A model generated the notes under the pieces. The model searched no databases. It had not been told where the DNA came from and saw only the letters and a list, made by a program, of their open reading frames with translations. The translations under genes were made by a program, and so were the position numbers. A stretch of DNA of 64,000 nucleotides from Excoecaria cochinchinensis (lineage: Eukaryota; Streptophyta; Magnoliopsida; Malpighiales; Euphorbiaceae): the NCBI GenBank assembly GCA_947683425.1, contig CANTUQ010000073.1, positions 12,669,501 to 12,733,500 of the forward strand, written 5' to 3'. Every line of letters begins with the position of its first letter. Position 1 is the stretch's first letter. This document shows, piece after piece, positions 32,964 to 44,500 of the stretch.

Positions 32964-34574
32964 TGATAGGAGCTAAATTGAAGTATAATTTAGTATTTAT
33001 TTTGTGTGAGTTTATGTAATTAATCATATAATTGTTTGTAAAATTTAATGTGATGTGCTAATTTATGATTATTTGTATTAGAGTGCATGTTTATGTTGTT
33101 ATTTGTGTTTTTAGGTGAAAAAATGAAGAAGAAGTAAATAGAATGAGAGAATCACGATAGAGGAGCAGATCACGACGTGACCAGAGGTAACGTGACGTGA
33201 TTGTGCTGAGAAGAACAAAGAGGAAGGAGGAAAAGAAGAGAAGAGAGGAGTTGCAAGAGACGAGTCACGCCGTGAGCTAAGGTCACGTGACGTGACTGAA
33301 GAAGAGAAAGAAGAAAAAGAGAAAGAAAAGAAGAGGAGGAGCTGCGAGAGGAGAGGTCACGGCGTGAGCAAAGGTCACGCGACGTGACGCGTTAGAGAGG
33401 CCAGGAAAGGAAGGGAAAAGAGAAGAGAAGAGAAAGGAGAGGAGGAAGCGAGACGTGAACGCCAGTCACGCCACACACGCGAGAAGACACGCCGTGATGG
33501 GGAGTAACGCGACGTGACTGGCCAGAGAGGGAAGTGAAAACCGAAAGAAAGAAGGGAAGAAGAAAACGGGCAAGCGCGCTCTATCGCGATAGCGACACCG
33601 TTGCGAGCGCGACAGAAACGACCGTTGGACGGTTTTGGGCCAAAAGACACATGAAAAGTTGTCTTCTTTCACCAAACTTTGCAACCATTCTCAAGAGACA
33701 TCTTCAAGGGACATCAACTTTCAATTATTATCTATAAATATTAGTTTAACTGTAATTTTTAATGTGGAATTCTTATTGAGTAATTTTCTGTATTTTAGTT
33801 AAACAGTTTTCTTTTCTTTAGTTAATTTTTCTTAGTTAGTTTTTATGATTTGAAGAAGAAGATCAAGGAGGAGAAAATCTATTTCAAGAGATTGGGAAAA
33901 AGGGTTGAAAGGCTTCTATCTTGTTCTCTTATTTTTAATTCTTCTCCAATATTTCTATGAATATCATTTTAATGAATTTACATGTTTTTATTCTTTCTAT
34001 TTTCATCTACTTTAATAGTCTTTCATTGTAGATTTTCTATTAGTATCTTTTGTATGATTTTTATAAGTTAAAGTAATTCGAGAGTTTACTTTATCTGACA
34101 TCTAATAGAATTTCATTACTAAAATATATTCAAGAGATTGGTATATTGAGATAATTGCTATAGGTTAGTGTCTATTCTTAAAATATGTAATTAGAAACCT
34201 CTAATTCATTAATGAAAATTGTGAGTTAGAATTTTAATTGTATGTTTTAGGCATTTTAATTCATGTCGAGAGAGTGAGTTAAAAATTTATTCTAACTTGG
34301 CTTGCATGAAAGATGAATAAATGTAAATCAAAATGATGGATCAAATTCATTATGTTTAGTTCTTCATTCATATACTATTTATCTTCTTCTGATAAACATA
34401 AATTAGGCTTAAATTAAGTAGTTCTAATTCAACCATCAAATTTATTATCATTGTAAACAAGATTAAAATCAATTAGTAATAGTGTGTAAAGACGTTCCTC
34501 GTGGGATCGACATCTTAAGTACTATTGCGGTACACCGTATACTTGCGGTATGTTGCATCATTAAAAAATGCACA
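32964..34574 (+). mobile_element. 5' LTR of element N
   Basis: 1611 bp. It has four CACG/CGTGA dyad units (33170-33519) in purine-rich DNA, then a GTCGCG-type double dyad (33582-33613). The end (CCTCGTGGGATCGACATC...CTTGCGGTA) resembles the 3' end of Athila-group LTRs, from memory. Confidence 0.92.
33170..33519. repeat. Four CACG/CGTGA dyad units in N LTR
   Basis: Units at 33170, 33264, 33356 and 33464 share TCACGNCGTGA then GTCACGTGACGTGA, spaced about 93 bp by GAAGAGAAAG-type DNA. They are repeated in the 3' LTR (37917-38266). Confidence 0.9.
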
Positions 34575-35501
34575 AAAAAATAAAATAAAAAAAAAATTTT
34601 TGCAGACATTGGCTTCTGTCGCGATCGCGGCAAGTATTGCGATCGCGACAGAAGGCATTGAAGCATAAACAGAATGTGATTTCTGCAGGGGAGCACGTCG
34701 TGATTCACCTTCACGCGACGTGAGGGGCTGAGGCGAAGGACTTCTCCCAGGTAAGCGAAGCGTCACGAGTCGTGACGTTACCTCACGCCGTGATCTCCAT
34801 CAGGTATATTTTAAATTTTTTCTTTTCTTTTCTTTTATTTTCTTATTTCACTTATTGTTTTTATATTATTTTGTTTTGTTTTGCTTTATTTTCTGCTTTA
34901 GATGATTTAATTCCAATTACATTAACTTAATCTAACCATTTAGGAATTAAAACACATTAAAAGCGGGAACTTAAAATTTTCAAACCCTAAAAGTCGTGAC
35001 CTTTCCAATTTTTCTTTCCCTTGGCTTTATTTCACTTAACCCTTCATTTGTCTCTGTTAGTTTTATTTCTCCCTACACAGGTCACGAGATACAAGACCTT
35101 CATTAGCCATATTTCTTCATTTCTTCTTCTTTATTCTTCCACAGAGACTTTCGAATTTCCATCCTCTGCTTGTTTTTCGTTTTTTTCTAATTCTTCATTT
35201 TAGCATTCCATTTCTTTTCTCTTTTCTTCATTTGACTTAGGGATTTTGGGTTTTGCTTTCTATTTCCAGGTTTGTCATTTTATTTTCATTTTTCTTTTCA
35301 TTTCTTCTTTCTCTCATTGCATTTAATTTCGGCATTTTCACAACTAAATCACATTTCGTTTATAATTTGTTCTCTGTTTACATTCCTTTTTCTTGTATCT
35401 TTTCTGTTTTTCTTTTGTGTATTTTGTTTGGTTAATTTCTTCATTTGTTTACAGCTTTACTTCCCTGTAATTTTCATTCTTTGTTTAACAAACAATCAAA
35501 T
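34575..35501 (+). other. 5' untranslated region of N, no recognisable primer site
   Basis: Directly after the LTR there is only A/T-rich DNA; the Athila primer site expected here is not seen. It contains a GTCGCG double dyad (34617-34651) and two CACG/CGTGA units (34692-34733, 34761-34794). A T-rich stretch bounded by CAG/GTTTGT at 35270 and TTTACAG at 35454 looks like a 185-bp intron just upstream of the ORF. Confidence 0.6.
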
Positions 35502-36638
35502 ATGGTGAGAACAAAGAATCCCTCTGTTTCTCGGATTGAACAAGAAGGGCAGGAAGGTGAAGTGGTGAACATTGCTTCTCATTATGGTGCATTGTTTCCT
35601 ATTTTCTCTGTAGATGAAGGTAGCAGGTATTTAACTCTTCGTAATAGGCATTTGATGCAATGTAAATATTTTCCTGACTCTTTACTCAATCAAATTGGCA
35701 TGCTAGAAGTAGTTAATGATATGTTAAGGGTATGTGGGTTGGTTAAATTTGCCTCTATGCATGAAAATGTGCGTCCTGATTTAGTTTTAGAATTTTATAC
35801 CACATTAAAAAAGAATGATGATAATGAGAATTGGTTAGACTTTAGGATGGCTGGTATATCTTATACTTTAACCTATTTTATGATGAATAGGATATTTAGA
35901 TTTTCTCAAGCTGGTTTGACTGAGCCACCTAAATCGTTTAAGCCACATGAGTTTTGGACATTTTTAACTTATTTACAAACTCGTTATAGGGCTAGGGATG
36001 CTAAATCCATGTTTATTAAAGATTTAAGATATTGGATTTTGCATAGGATTTTAGCTTCTTTAGTTTTTAATAGGTCTGAATTCAATAGAGTTTCATATAA
36101 TGAGTTGTTTTTGATGTGGTGTGTACATAAACGCAAGGACGTATGTTGGCCTTTTTGGTTAGTAAGTCAATTGTTGCAATGTGTACATAAGCATGATTCA
36201 CCTTTAATACATGGACATGTTATTTCTAGTATTGCAAACAATTTAAATGTTGATCTTGATGCCTACTATAGAGTTTTTCCTTGCCATTATTTTAATAAGA
36301 CTATGTTAGTTCGTGGAGAAGTTATTGGCAATAATTTTCAGGAAATTCCGGCACGTGCTCGATCATGTTGGAGGGATATTGCTGGAAATGCTGCGCCACA
36401 AGTTGAGGAACAAGAAGAAGAAGGTGAGGAGGAGGCAAGTGAAGATGAGGAGATGGCTGATATTCCAGCTGCTGCTCCTGAAGTTGGCTCATCCAGCCAT
36501 AACATTCCCTCAATGCTATCTAATATGCAAGAGCAATTATCTTCCATTGAGCGACGTCAAAGGAGGCTGGAGTACAAGTTTGATAACTTCTTGATACAAT
36601 CGGGTTTTGTGGTTCCATCGCCTCCACCATCACCATGA
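35502..36638 (+). CDS. ATHILA ORF-1-like protein of element N, 378 aa, intact
   Basis: The start is the first in-frame ATG (MVRTKNPSVS), which has purines at -3 and +4; upstream frame is open but has no ATG. The body (residues about 45-300) matches the pattern of the ATHILA ORF-1 family found in Athila elements: RYLTLRNRHL, an FRMAGISYTL-type strand, KPHEFWTFL, RYWILHRILASLVFNRSEFN, and NELFLMWCVHKRKDV followed by HGHVISSIANNLNVDL. An acidic linker (residues about 320-335, EEEGEEEASEDEE) follows, then a short helix likely to form a coiled coil (MLSNMQEQLSSIERRQRRLE) and a Pro-rich tail. No transmembrane segment or enzyme motif is seen. Its role in the life cycle is unknown. Confidence 0.85.
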   Translation: MVRTKNPSVSRIEQEGQEGEVVNIASHYGALFPIFSVDEGSRYLTLRNRHLMQCKYFPDSLLNQIGMLEVVNDMLRVCGLVKFASMHENVRPDLVLEFYTTLKKNDDNENWLDFRMAGISYTLTYFMMNRIFRFSQAGLTEPPKSFKPHEFWTFLTYLQTRYRARDAKSMFIKDLRYWILHRILASLVFNRSEFNRVSYNELFLMWCVHKRKDVCWPFWLVSQLLQCVHKHDSPLIHGHVISSIANNLNVDLDAYYRVFPCHYFNKTMLVRGEVIGNNFQEIPARARSCWRDIAGNAAPQVEEQEEEGEEEASEDEEMADIPAAAPEVGSSSHNIPSMLSNMQEQLSSIERRQRRLEYKFDNFLIQSGFVVPSPPPSP

Positions 36639-37716
36639 TAGGGGAGTTTTCTTTAATTTCATTTCATTTCATTTATTTCTTTTTACTTGTTTTTGTGTGC
36701 CATTCCTACACATTGAGGACAATGTTGGTTCTAAGTGTGGGGGAGTGATTGTGTTATGTGTTGTGATATTTGTGATTGTTTTTGTGAGTTTGTGTATGTA
36801 TTATGTATGGAAATTGCATGATTATTTTTGTTTGTGTTTTTTTATATTTCAATTAAGTTTTTAAGTAAGTTTTATTATAAAGCATTGTTTATTTGGTATA
36901 TTATATAGGTTGTTAAGTCTATTATTTTTTTATGCTCATTTTTATCAGTTTTTCAAAATTTTTGGTATGTGTTTTAAGTTTTTCAAGTTATTTGGTTTTA
37001 CTTATTTCAACATAGATTATTTAGTCTCTTTACCTACCATGTTTTTAAAGTTAGAATTTGTTCATTTTGTTTCAAATTTTAAGTTTTCTAGTTGCTTATG
37101 GAAACTATAGCCATAATACTTGCCCTTATTTCTTTTCAATAATGGATGAGGACTAAAAATAAAAGCAAAGTTAAAAGTGGGATGGAACATAAAATGCACC
37201 CACTTAAGTTATGAAAAGAAAAAAAATAGCAAGATGTATATTCAAAATTTCAAAAATATGGGATGGAGCGTAAAACGCACCCATATTAATTTCTCTTGCT
37301 ATGCATGGAATTAAATGAAAAAAATATATATATATATATCCATGTAAGAAAGAATATAAAAGAAAAAGAGTCTAAAAATGCCATGAGATTTGATTAAGGG
37401 TAAGGGAGCTTCAATTGTCCTAAAAGGTGATTAGCAATCTTAAATTTTTAACTTTTATGATCAATTTTCTCTCTTTGATTCATGTTTAGTTTTTGAGACT
37501 TTATATTCTTTATGTTGGAAGTAGTAAAGTTAGGAAACTTGTTAAATTTTCAATGCATAATTTGAATTTTGATCTACTGATATGTGTGAGTATTTGAGAT
37601 AGTTGATCTTTGCAACTTTAGTGTATATGCTGAATGAACGTTACTTTGTAATTATTGGCTGATTCATTTCTTTTCTCTTGCTTGGGGACAAGCAAATGCT
37701 TAAGTGTGGGGGAATT
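36639..37716 (+). other. 3' region of N with two polypurine tracts
   Basis: No ORF of note. AAGTGTGGGGGAG at 36736-36748, after ATTGAGGACAATGTT, resembles the internal Athila-group purine tract. AAGTGTGGGGGAATT ends directly at the 3' LTR start (37717) and is the likely true PPT. Confidence 0.75.
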
Positions 37717-39320
37717 TGATAGGAGCTAAATTGAAGTATTATTTATTTTGTGTGAGTTTATGTAATTAATCATATAATTGTTTGTAAAATTTAATGTGAT
37801 GTGTTAATTTATGATTATTTGTATTAGAGTGCATGTTTATGTTGTTATTTGTGTTTTTAGGTGAAAAAATGAAGAAGAAGTAAATAGAATGAGAGAATCA
37901 CGATAGAGGAGCAGATCACGACGTGACCAGAGGTAACGTGACGTGATTGTGCTGAGAAGAACAAAGAGGAAGGAGGAAAAGAAGAGAAGAGAGGAGTTGC
38001 AAGAGACGAGTCACGCCGTGAGCTAAGGTCACGTGACGTGACTGAAGAAGAGAAAGAAGAAAAAGAGAAAGAAAAGAAGAGGAGGAGCTGCGAGAGGAGA
38101 GGTCACGGCGTGAGCAAAGGTCACGCGACGTGACGCGTTAGAGAGGCCAGGAAAGGAAGGGAAAAGAGAAGAGAAGAGAAAGGAGAGGAGGAAGTGAGAC
38201 GTGAACGCCAGTCACGCCACACACGCGAGAAGACACGCCGTGATGGGGAGTAACGCGACGTGACTGGCCAGAGAGGGAAGTGAAAACCGAAAGAAAGAAG
38301 GGAAGAAGAAAACGGGCAAGCGCGCTCTGTCGCGATAGCGACACCGTTGCGAGTGCGACAGAAACGACCGTTGGACGGTTTTGGGCCAAAAGACACATGA
38401 AAAGTTGTCTTCTTTCACCAAACTTTGCAACCATTCTCAAGAGACATCTTCAAGGGACATCAACTTTCAATTATTATCTATAAATATTAGTTTAACTGTA
38501 ATTTTTAATGTGGAATTCTTATTGAGTAATTTTCTGTATTTTAGTTAAACAGTTTTCTTTTCTTTAGTTAATTTTTCTTAGTTAGTTTTTATGATTTGAA
38601 GAAGAAGATCAAGGAGGAGAAAATCTATTTCAAGAGATTGGGAAAAAGGGTTGAAAGGCTTCTATCTTGTTCTCTTATGTTTAATTCTTCTCCAATATTT
38701 CTATGAATATCATTTTAATGAATTTACATGTTTTTATTCTTTCTATTTTCATCTACTTTAATAGTCTTTCATTGTAGATTTTCTATTAGTATCTTTTGTA
38801 TGATTTTTATAAATTAAAGTAATTCGAGAGTTTACTTTATCTGACATCTAATAGAATTTCATTATTAAGATATATTCAAGAGATTGGTATATTGAGATAA
38901 TTGCTATAGGTTAGTGTCTATTCTTAAAATATGTAATTAGAAACCTCTAATTCATTAATGAAAATTGTGAGTTAGAATTTTAATTGTATGTTTTAGGCAT
39001 TTTAATTCATGTCGAGAGAGTGAGTTAAAAATTTATTCTAACTTGGCTTGCATGAAAGATGAATAAATGTAAATCAAAATGATGGATCAAATTCATTATG
39101 TTTAGTTCTTCATTCATATACTATTTATCTTCTTCTGATAAACATAAATTAGGCTTAAATTAAGTAGTTCTAATTCAACCATCAAATTTATTATCATTGT
39201 AAACAAGATTAAAATCAATTAGTAATAGTGTGTAAAGACGTTCCTCGTGGGATCGACATCTTAAGTACTATTGCGGTACACCGTATACTTGCGGTATGTT
39301 GCATCATTAAAAAATGCACA
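37717..39320 (+). mobile_element. 3' LTR of element N
   Basis: 1604 bp, nearly identical to 32964-34574; the 7-bp difference lies near 37740. Confidence 0.93.
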
Positions 39321-41218
39321 ACAGAACACCAGCTAACAATTCTGCCCATCAGAGCACTCTATAGCACTTGCGACAGAGTCTGAACAATTTGTTCAAAGCT
39401 CCATTCTTTGACCTCTTTCTCATGCACTTCACAATACTCACACAATTGACTTCCAAAACCCATCCTAATGTTATTTTCTGCCATCCTGGCCTTCTAACCA
39501 AATGTTTGTCTACATACTGACTTGCAAATGGTACAAATTTCATTTTATTCAAGCCTAAATTCAAGGTGTTGTGGCTAAAGGAACACAACTTCTATCCAAA
39601 AGCCCTCTTACAGGAATTCAACTACATTTATATGCACATTAGAAGGCTTTAGAGTTCTCAAAACCTCAAAGTTATTTCTACAACATTTTAGGGTATGTTC
39701 AATATAAGTTCAATCCAATTAGTTTCATACTTACTAGACTTCCAAATCTCATTTTATGACCTAACCAATTCAACTAGATTAAAAACATAACACATACCAT
39801 TTTCACACTACCACACCCAATTAACTTCCACTTGACTGAATTGGTACGACTGACTCAAACCAAGCTTCTTTAACACATATATAAACACATTAGCATGCTC
39901 AAATTCATGTTACAAGCTCATCTCTTCATAATTTACATAACAATTTCCAGGACTTGGAAATTAGGGTTTAAGCTCACTATTAACACATAACAAACAATCC
40001 AACCCAACCTTCACATATTTTTAATTCCATTCAACACAATACACTAACACACACATTAATTTAAGGCATTTAAGAATTTTACACACAAATAAGCAAGTTT
40101 CCCAAGCCTGAAACTCCTATGCTCTAATAGCTTACTTAGCGCTAAGTTCTCTCACCTTTTCCTTCCCTTTGTCCTTCTTTGTTTCAACCACTACAATCAA
40201 ACATTCATTTCTATAATTGGATCCAAGAATCAATTTCCACATCAGCTCAAAATCAAAGAAGAAGTAGAAGGAGATAAAGAACACACTAAACTAACAACTT
40301 ACCCTATTAACTCTTAAACTCAGCACAACAAATGCATCAATTAATCATCAACAAAAATTATGGAAATCTAAGATTTGAAGAAATGGCACACGAAAGGAAG
40401 AAGAAGAAGATCAAAACTTTGAGAGAGAAACCAACTGAAAATCACATGCAAAAGGAAAAGGTTTTCTCTCTCTTAACCCACTTATATTGCATATAGAAGG
40501 ATGAGGTGGCAAGAGCAGAAATTGACACCCAAAAATCCACTATATAACCTTGATCCCAATTAGTCTAAGCTCAATTGGCTCCTCCTTCTCCAATCTTATA
40601 TTTTCCTTTGGCTCCACTTGATATCTCCATTACAAATTAATAAAGATTCATCATTTAAAAAATAAACCCTTGACCCTAACCACCAAGAGCCATGGATGAG
40701 GGAGAAGAAAGCTATCAATCACTTACCTCTTAGCTAGCACAAATACTTGAGGTCTTTTATTTAACCTTAAAAATACTTGAGCACAAATTATATGGAGGAT
40801 TTAAGGACTTAAAGAAGAAGAAATGGATGGAGAGGGGAAAGAGGAAGGGGGCGGATTCAGTTCCCAAATCCACCACCCACATGGCTTATAAAGCCATGCT
40901 TATCCATTTTTCTTCTTTAAATCCAATACACACACTTGCCCACTTGTGATTGGTTCTTTCATCAAATTCCCTTCTAACTCCTTTAACATCTTTGAAATCA
41001 TACATTAACCTCTTAATTAGTTAACTTCATGCATTAGTGTATTGAATAATCCATTTTATGCAATTTAGTCCATAAGGTTCAATGATAATTTTAACTCTAG
41101 CTTTCCACTTAATACCAATTATTCCCCAAACATATACACTTAACCCACTACTCCACTTAGGACACTCTCATACTCCAATGGTATACAAGATGACTGGTGT
41201 ACAAGTTGGGGCCTTACA
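39321..41218 (-). mobile_element. 5' LTR of element H, second part
   Basis: It resumes after N and ends TTGGGGCCTTACA (LTR start TGTAAGGCCCC on the minus strand). I see no coding region. Total H LTR length without N is about 3.2 kb. Confidence 0.78.
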
Positions 41219-41464
41219 ATATTGGAAATTCTTAAGGAAACAAAGTGTCAGGTGTATTAAAAGGGAAATTTAAGGTTACATAATTTAAGTGTAAATTATA
41301 AAAAAAAATGTAAGAGAATAATAAATAAAAGAAAGTGTACCGTAATTGGTATATGTAGCATAAGCATAGATGAAGTTATATAAATGTAAAACATGGGACC
41401 TGATGCTTATAAGATAATGTACATACAAATGTAGTAAGGTATTATTAAATAGTAATATGGTTAT
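41219..41464. other. AT-rich sequence between H and D, unassigned
   Basis: I see no gene, LTR end or repeat in these 246 bp. It may belong to the same older remnant as J on the other side of D. Confidence 0.5.
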
Positions 41465-42054
41465 TGTGACGCGCGCCGGACCCAATCCGTTCCTGGGAAC
41501 CCGCTTTTAGGGTCCGAGAGGGTTTGCGTCTTTTGATCTTGGGCAATTATGAGATATTTTAGGCACCTCTTTCCAATAGAACACTAGAAAGATCATCTAA
41601 TCCCATGATGCCTTTAGGCACCTTTTTATTATTTTTTAATTTAGGTGCATAAAAATAAATAAACTTATTACAAATTGCATAATAAAATAGTGAATAAATA
41701 CAAAAATGATAAACAATAATAAACAAGACAAATCCCACCAAATTGGTGTCTTCAAATCTCCATGGGCTCACACTTGTCATTGAAAAAAACTCATACATGA
41801 AAAATAAGTATTGAAATAAAAAAAAAACACAAATAAAAATGATGTTAGTAATAAAAAATGAATTAATATGTAACACATAAAAATAAATAAAATAACATGC
41901 ATTAAGTGACAAATCAATTAAATGACCCAATAAAAACAAGTAACTTAACATATTAACAATTCAACATGCAAAAAGAGCAAAAATGATAAAAATAACAATA
42001 ACAAATTATAACAATAAACAAGAATAATAAAACTAATAATAACAACAACAACAA

Positions 42055-42151
<97 letters not shown>

Positions 42152-42226
42152 AAGAGTAAGAGTAATAATAATAATGATAGCAACAATGACAATAATAATA
42201 ATGATAATAACAAATAATACTAACAA

Positions 42227-42285
<59 letters not shown>
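42055..42285. repeat. (AAT)n microsatellites in D 3' LTR
   Basis: Two pure runs separated by imperfect AAT-rich DNA. The partner LTR has one shorter run (54007-54075). Confidence 0.95.
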
Positions 42286-42288
<3 letters not shown>

Positions 42289-42478
42289 TATTAGTAATAA
42301 TATAATAATGATAATAATAATACTAGTGATGATAATAATCACAATAATGATAATAATAAAACAAAAGTAATAATGATATTAACAATAACAATAATAATAA
42401 TAATAAACAATAACAAAAAGGAAGATGAACAATCAAGCAAGCAAAAATAAAAAAAATAAAATATGTTAAAGCATGTTA

Positions 42479-42521
<43 letters not shown>

Positions 42522-43217
42522 TATTGACAAAAGTGATGATAACAATAATAAAAATAAAAATAACAACAAAAGATGAACAATCAAATAAATAAATAAGAAT
42601 AAAAATAAGATGTGCTAAAAATATTAAATCTATGACTAAATCACATGAACATAAACAAAATAAAATAATAGATCCAAAAGAAAATCTACATGGGTGCTAA
42701 TTAATTAGAAACAAAAATTAAATAAAAGATTGAGCTTAAAATATTTACCCTCAAAATTTGATGTGATGAATGAAGGTAGGTGATCAATTGCCTTGTCTTG
42801 ATTTATAAAAATAAAATATATAACAAAAAATTTTCCAAAGAACAAATAATTAATTTATTTATCTTAAGGAAAATTTGTAAAAAAGAAGTAAGAAAATTCA
42901 CAAGAACAAATAATTAATTTATTTGTCTCAAGAATTAAATTAAAAAAATTAAAAATACTTGGGGAACTTGTTCTTGAAGAAGAAGAAAAAAGAAGAAGAA
43001 GAAGAGAGAAAACCAATTTTTCTTAAGAAAAAATCCCCCCTTTTCTCTCTCAAAAAACCCTTTTTATACCTCAAAATAAATCTATTTTTAATGAAAAAAT
43101 TAAATTAATTTAATCCCCAATTAAACCGAAAAACTGGAGAATTTGAAGGGCTAGAAGACAAAAGGATTTTAAAATTAAATTCTACAAAAAAATGAGTAAA
43201 AAAGCTCAAAAAATAAG

Positions 43218-43410
43218 GGCTGCTGGAGGGGATGCGGCCGCGCGGCAGGGGCGAGCGACGGCCACGTTGCGCTCGACGGGCGTCGCCGCACGCAGCAGTG
43301 CGCGAGCGACACCTTACGTGTCGCTCGTGCTGCAGGCGTCACCAAGCGCGAGGCGCACGGGCGAGGGACGCCCACGCGCGCGCCTATCGCGCTGCCTCAA
43401 GCCGACACTC
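43218..43410. repeat. GC-rich dyad island in D 3' LTR
   Basis: Contains GAGCGACAC-CTTAC-GTGTCGCTC and CGACGGGCGTCG. The partner island is 55138-55300. Confidence 0.8.
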
Positions 43411-43663
43411 ACAAAATTATTTTTAATTTTTTTAAAAAAATTTTGCTAAAACACTATAATTTCAAAACTCACTTTTTTTTATCTTAAAATAATTTTTAAA
43501 ACATTTTCAAAATATTTTTAAAACACCTTTTTACTTATTTTTAATAAATCAATTTCACAAGGAAATCATCACTTCTAACTTTCATTTTTGCCTACAAAAA
43601 AGCACACTTAATTTCATCATTGGGTAATCTTGATCTAAACTGCCTCGGGACCCAGTGTCTACA

Positions 43664-43683
43664 GTTGCCCCCAATTTTGGGGA
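43664..43683 (-). other. Polypurine tract of element D
   Basis: CCCCAAAATTGGGGGCAAC on the minus strand is directly followed by the LTR start TGTAGAC. Confidence 0.8.
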
Positions 43684-43799
43684 GACTAGTGCATGGGTGC
43701 CTATGTGAGCCAAAATCAGAAAAGGGAAAGAAGCGCGTACCTGAGGCGGCCTCCTTCTAGCTGCTCCCTGGAAAACAGTGCTGTGATTTAAATCGCGAA

Positions 43800-44500
43800 T
43801 GTTATCCTTCCGGATGGCACTGAGTTGCTGACATGACTACGAAGTGCGGACATTCTTGAATGGCGATGCGTCGAGTCTGCTCTAGACTTACAAAATGCAG
43901 GAAGTGCTCTCCTGAGCTGCACTTAGTTGTTGATAAGACTTACAAAGTGCGAGGTGCCAACCTCTATTGGCGATGCGCCGAGCCTGCTCCAGACTTACAA
44001 AATGGAAGAAGTGCTCTCTTGAGCTGCACTGAGTCGCTGATAAAACTTACATAGTCCGGGGTGCCAACTTCTATTGGCGAAGCGCCGAGCCTGCTTCAGA
44101 CTTACAAAATGCAAGAAGTGCTCTCTTGAGCTGCACCGAGTCGTTGGTAAGACTTACAAAGTGCTTGGTGCCAACCTCTATTAGCGATGCGCCGAGTCTG
44201 CTCTAGACTTACAAAATGCGGGAAGTGCTCTCTTGAGCTGCACCGAGTCGTTGATAAGACTTACAAAGTGCTTGGTGCCAACCTCTATTAGCGATGCGCC
44301 GAGTCTGCTCTAGACTTACAAAATGCGGGAAGTGCTCTCTTGAGCTACACCGAGTCTGCTCCAGACTTACAAAGTGCTTGGGTTCCATCCTCAAATGGCA
44401 ATGCGCCGAGTCTGCTCCAGACTTACAAAATGCGGGAAGTGCTCTCTTGAGCTGCACCGAGTCTGCCCCAGACTTACAAAGTGCTTGGGTGCCATCCTCA
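43800..44500 (-). repeat. Tandem-repeat array in the 3' UTR of element D
   Basis: About six units of about 120 bp, each of two half-units (GCGCCGAGTCTGCTCTAGACTTAC and GCTGCACCGAGTCGTTG...). Cores form hairpins such as AGTCTG-CTC-CAGACT. The core is shared with the array of A, but unit size and linkers differ, so the arrays were amplified separately. Confidence 0.9.

Larger units (their letters stand above)
32964..39320 (+). mobile_element. Young Athila-like non-autonomous element N
   Basis: 6357 bp with two LTRs (32964-34574 and 37717-39320) starting TGATAGGAGC and ending TGCACA. The LTRs differ by about eight substitutions and one 7-bp indel, about 0.5%, so it is a recent insertion. An 8-bp ACAGAACA flanks both sides (32956-32963, 39321-39328), longer than the 5 bp expected for this class, so the exact boundary is uncertain. 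Inside there is one ORF of ATHILA ORF-1 type and no gag, protease, RT or integrase. It must borrow enzymes from an autonomous relative. Confidence 0.88.
41465..43663 (-). mobile_element. 3' LTR of element D, with internal deletion
   Basis: 2199 bp against 2706 bp for its partner. About 560 bp corresponding to 52985-53580 are missing at about 41630, in T-rich DNA. (AAT)n runs lie at 42055-42149 and 42224-42285 and a GC island at 43218-43410. Confidence 0.9.

Noticed and set aside
33375..33684. Minus-strand Ser/Phe-rich frames in the N LTRs, present twice (also 38121-38440)
   Set aside because: The duplication only reflects the two LTRs; composition comes from the GAAGAGAAAG tracts.
35445..35501. 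Upstream extension of the N ORF
   Set aside because: There is no ATG in the extension, and it overlaps a probable splice acceptor; the ATG at 35502 is the better start.
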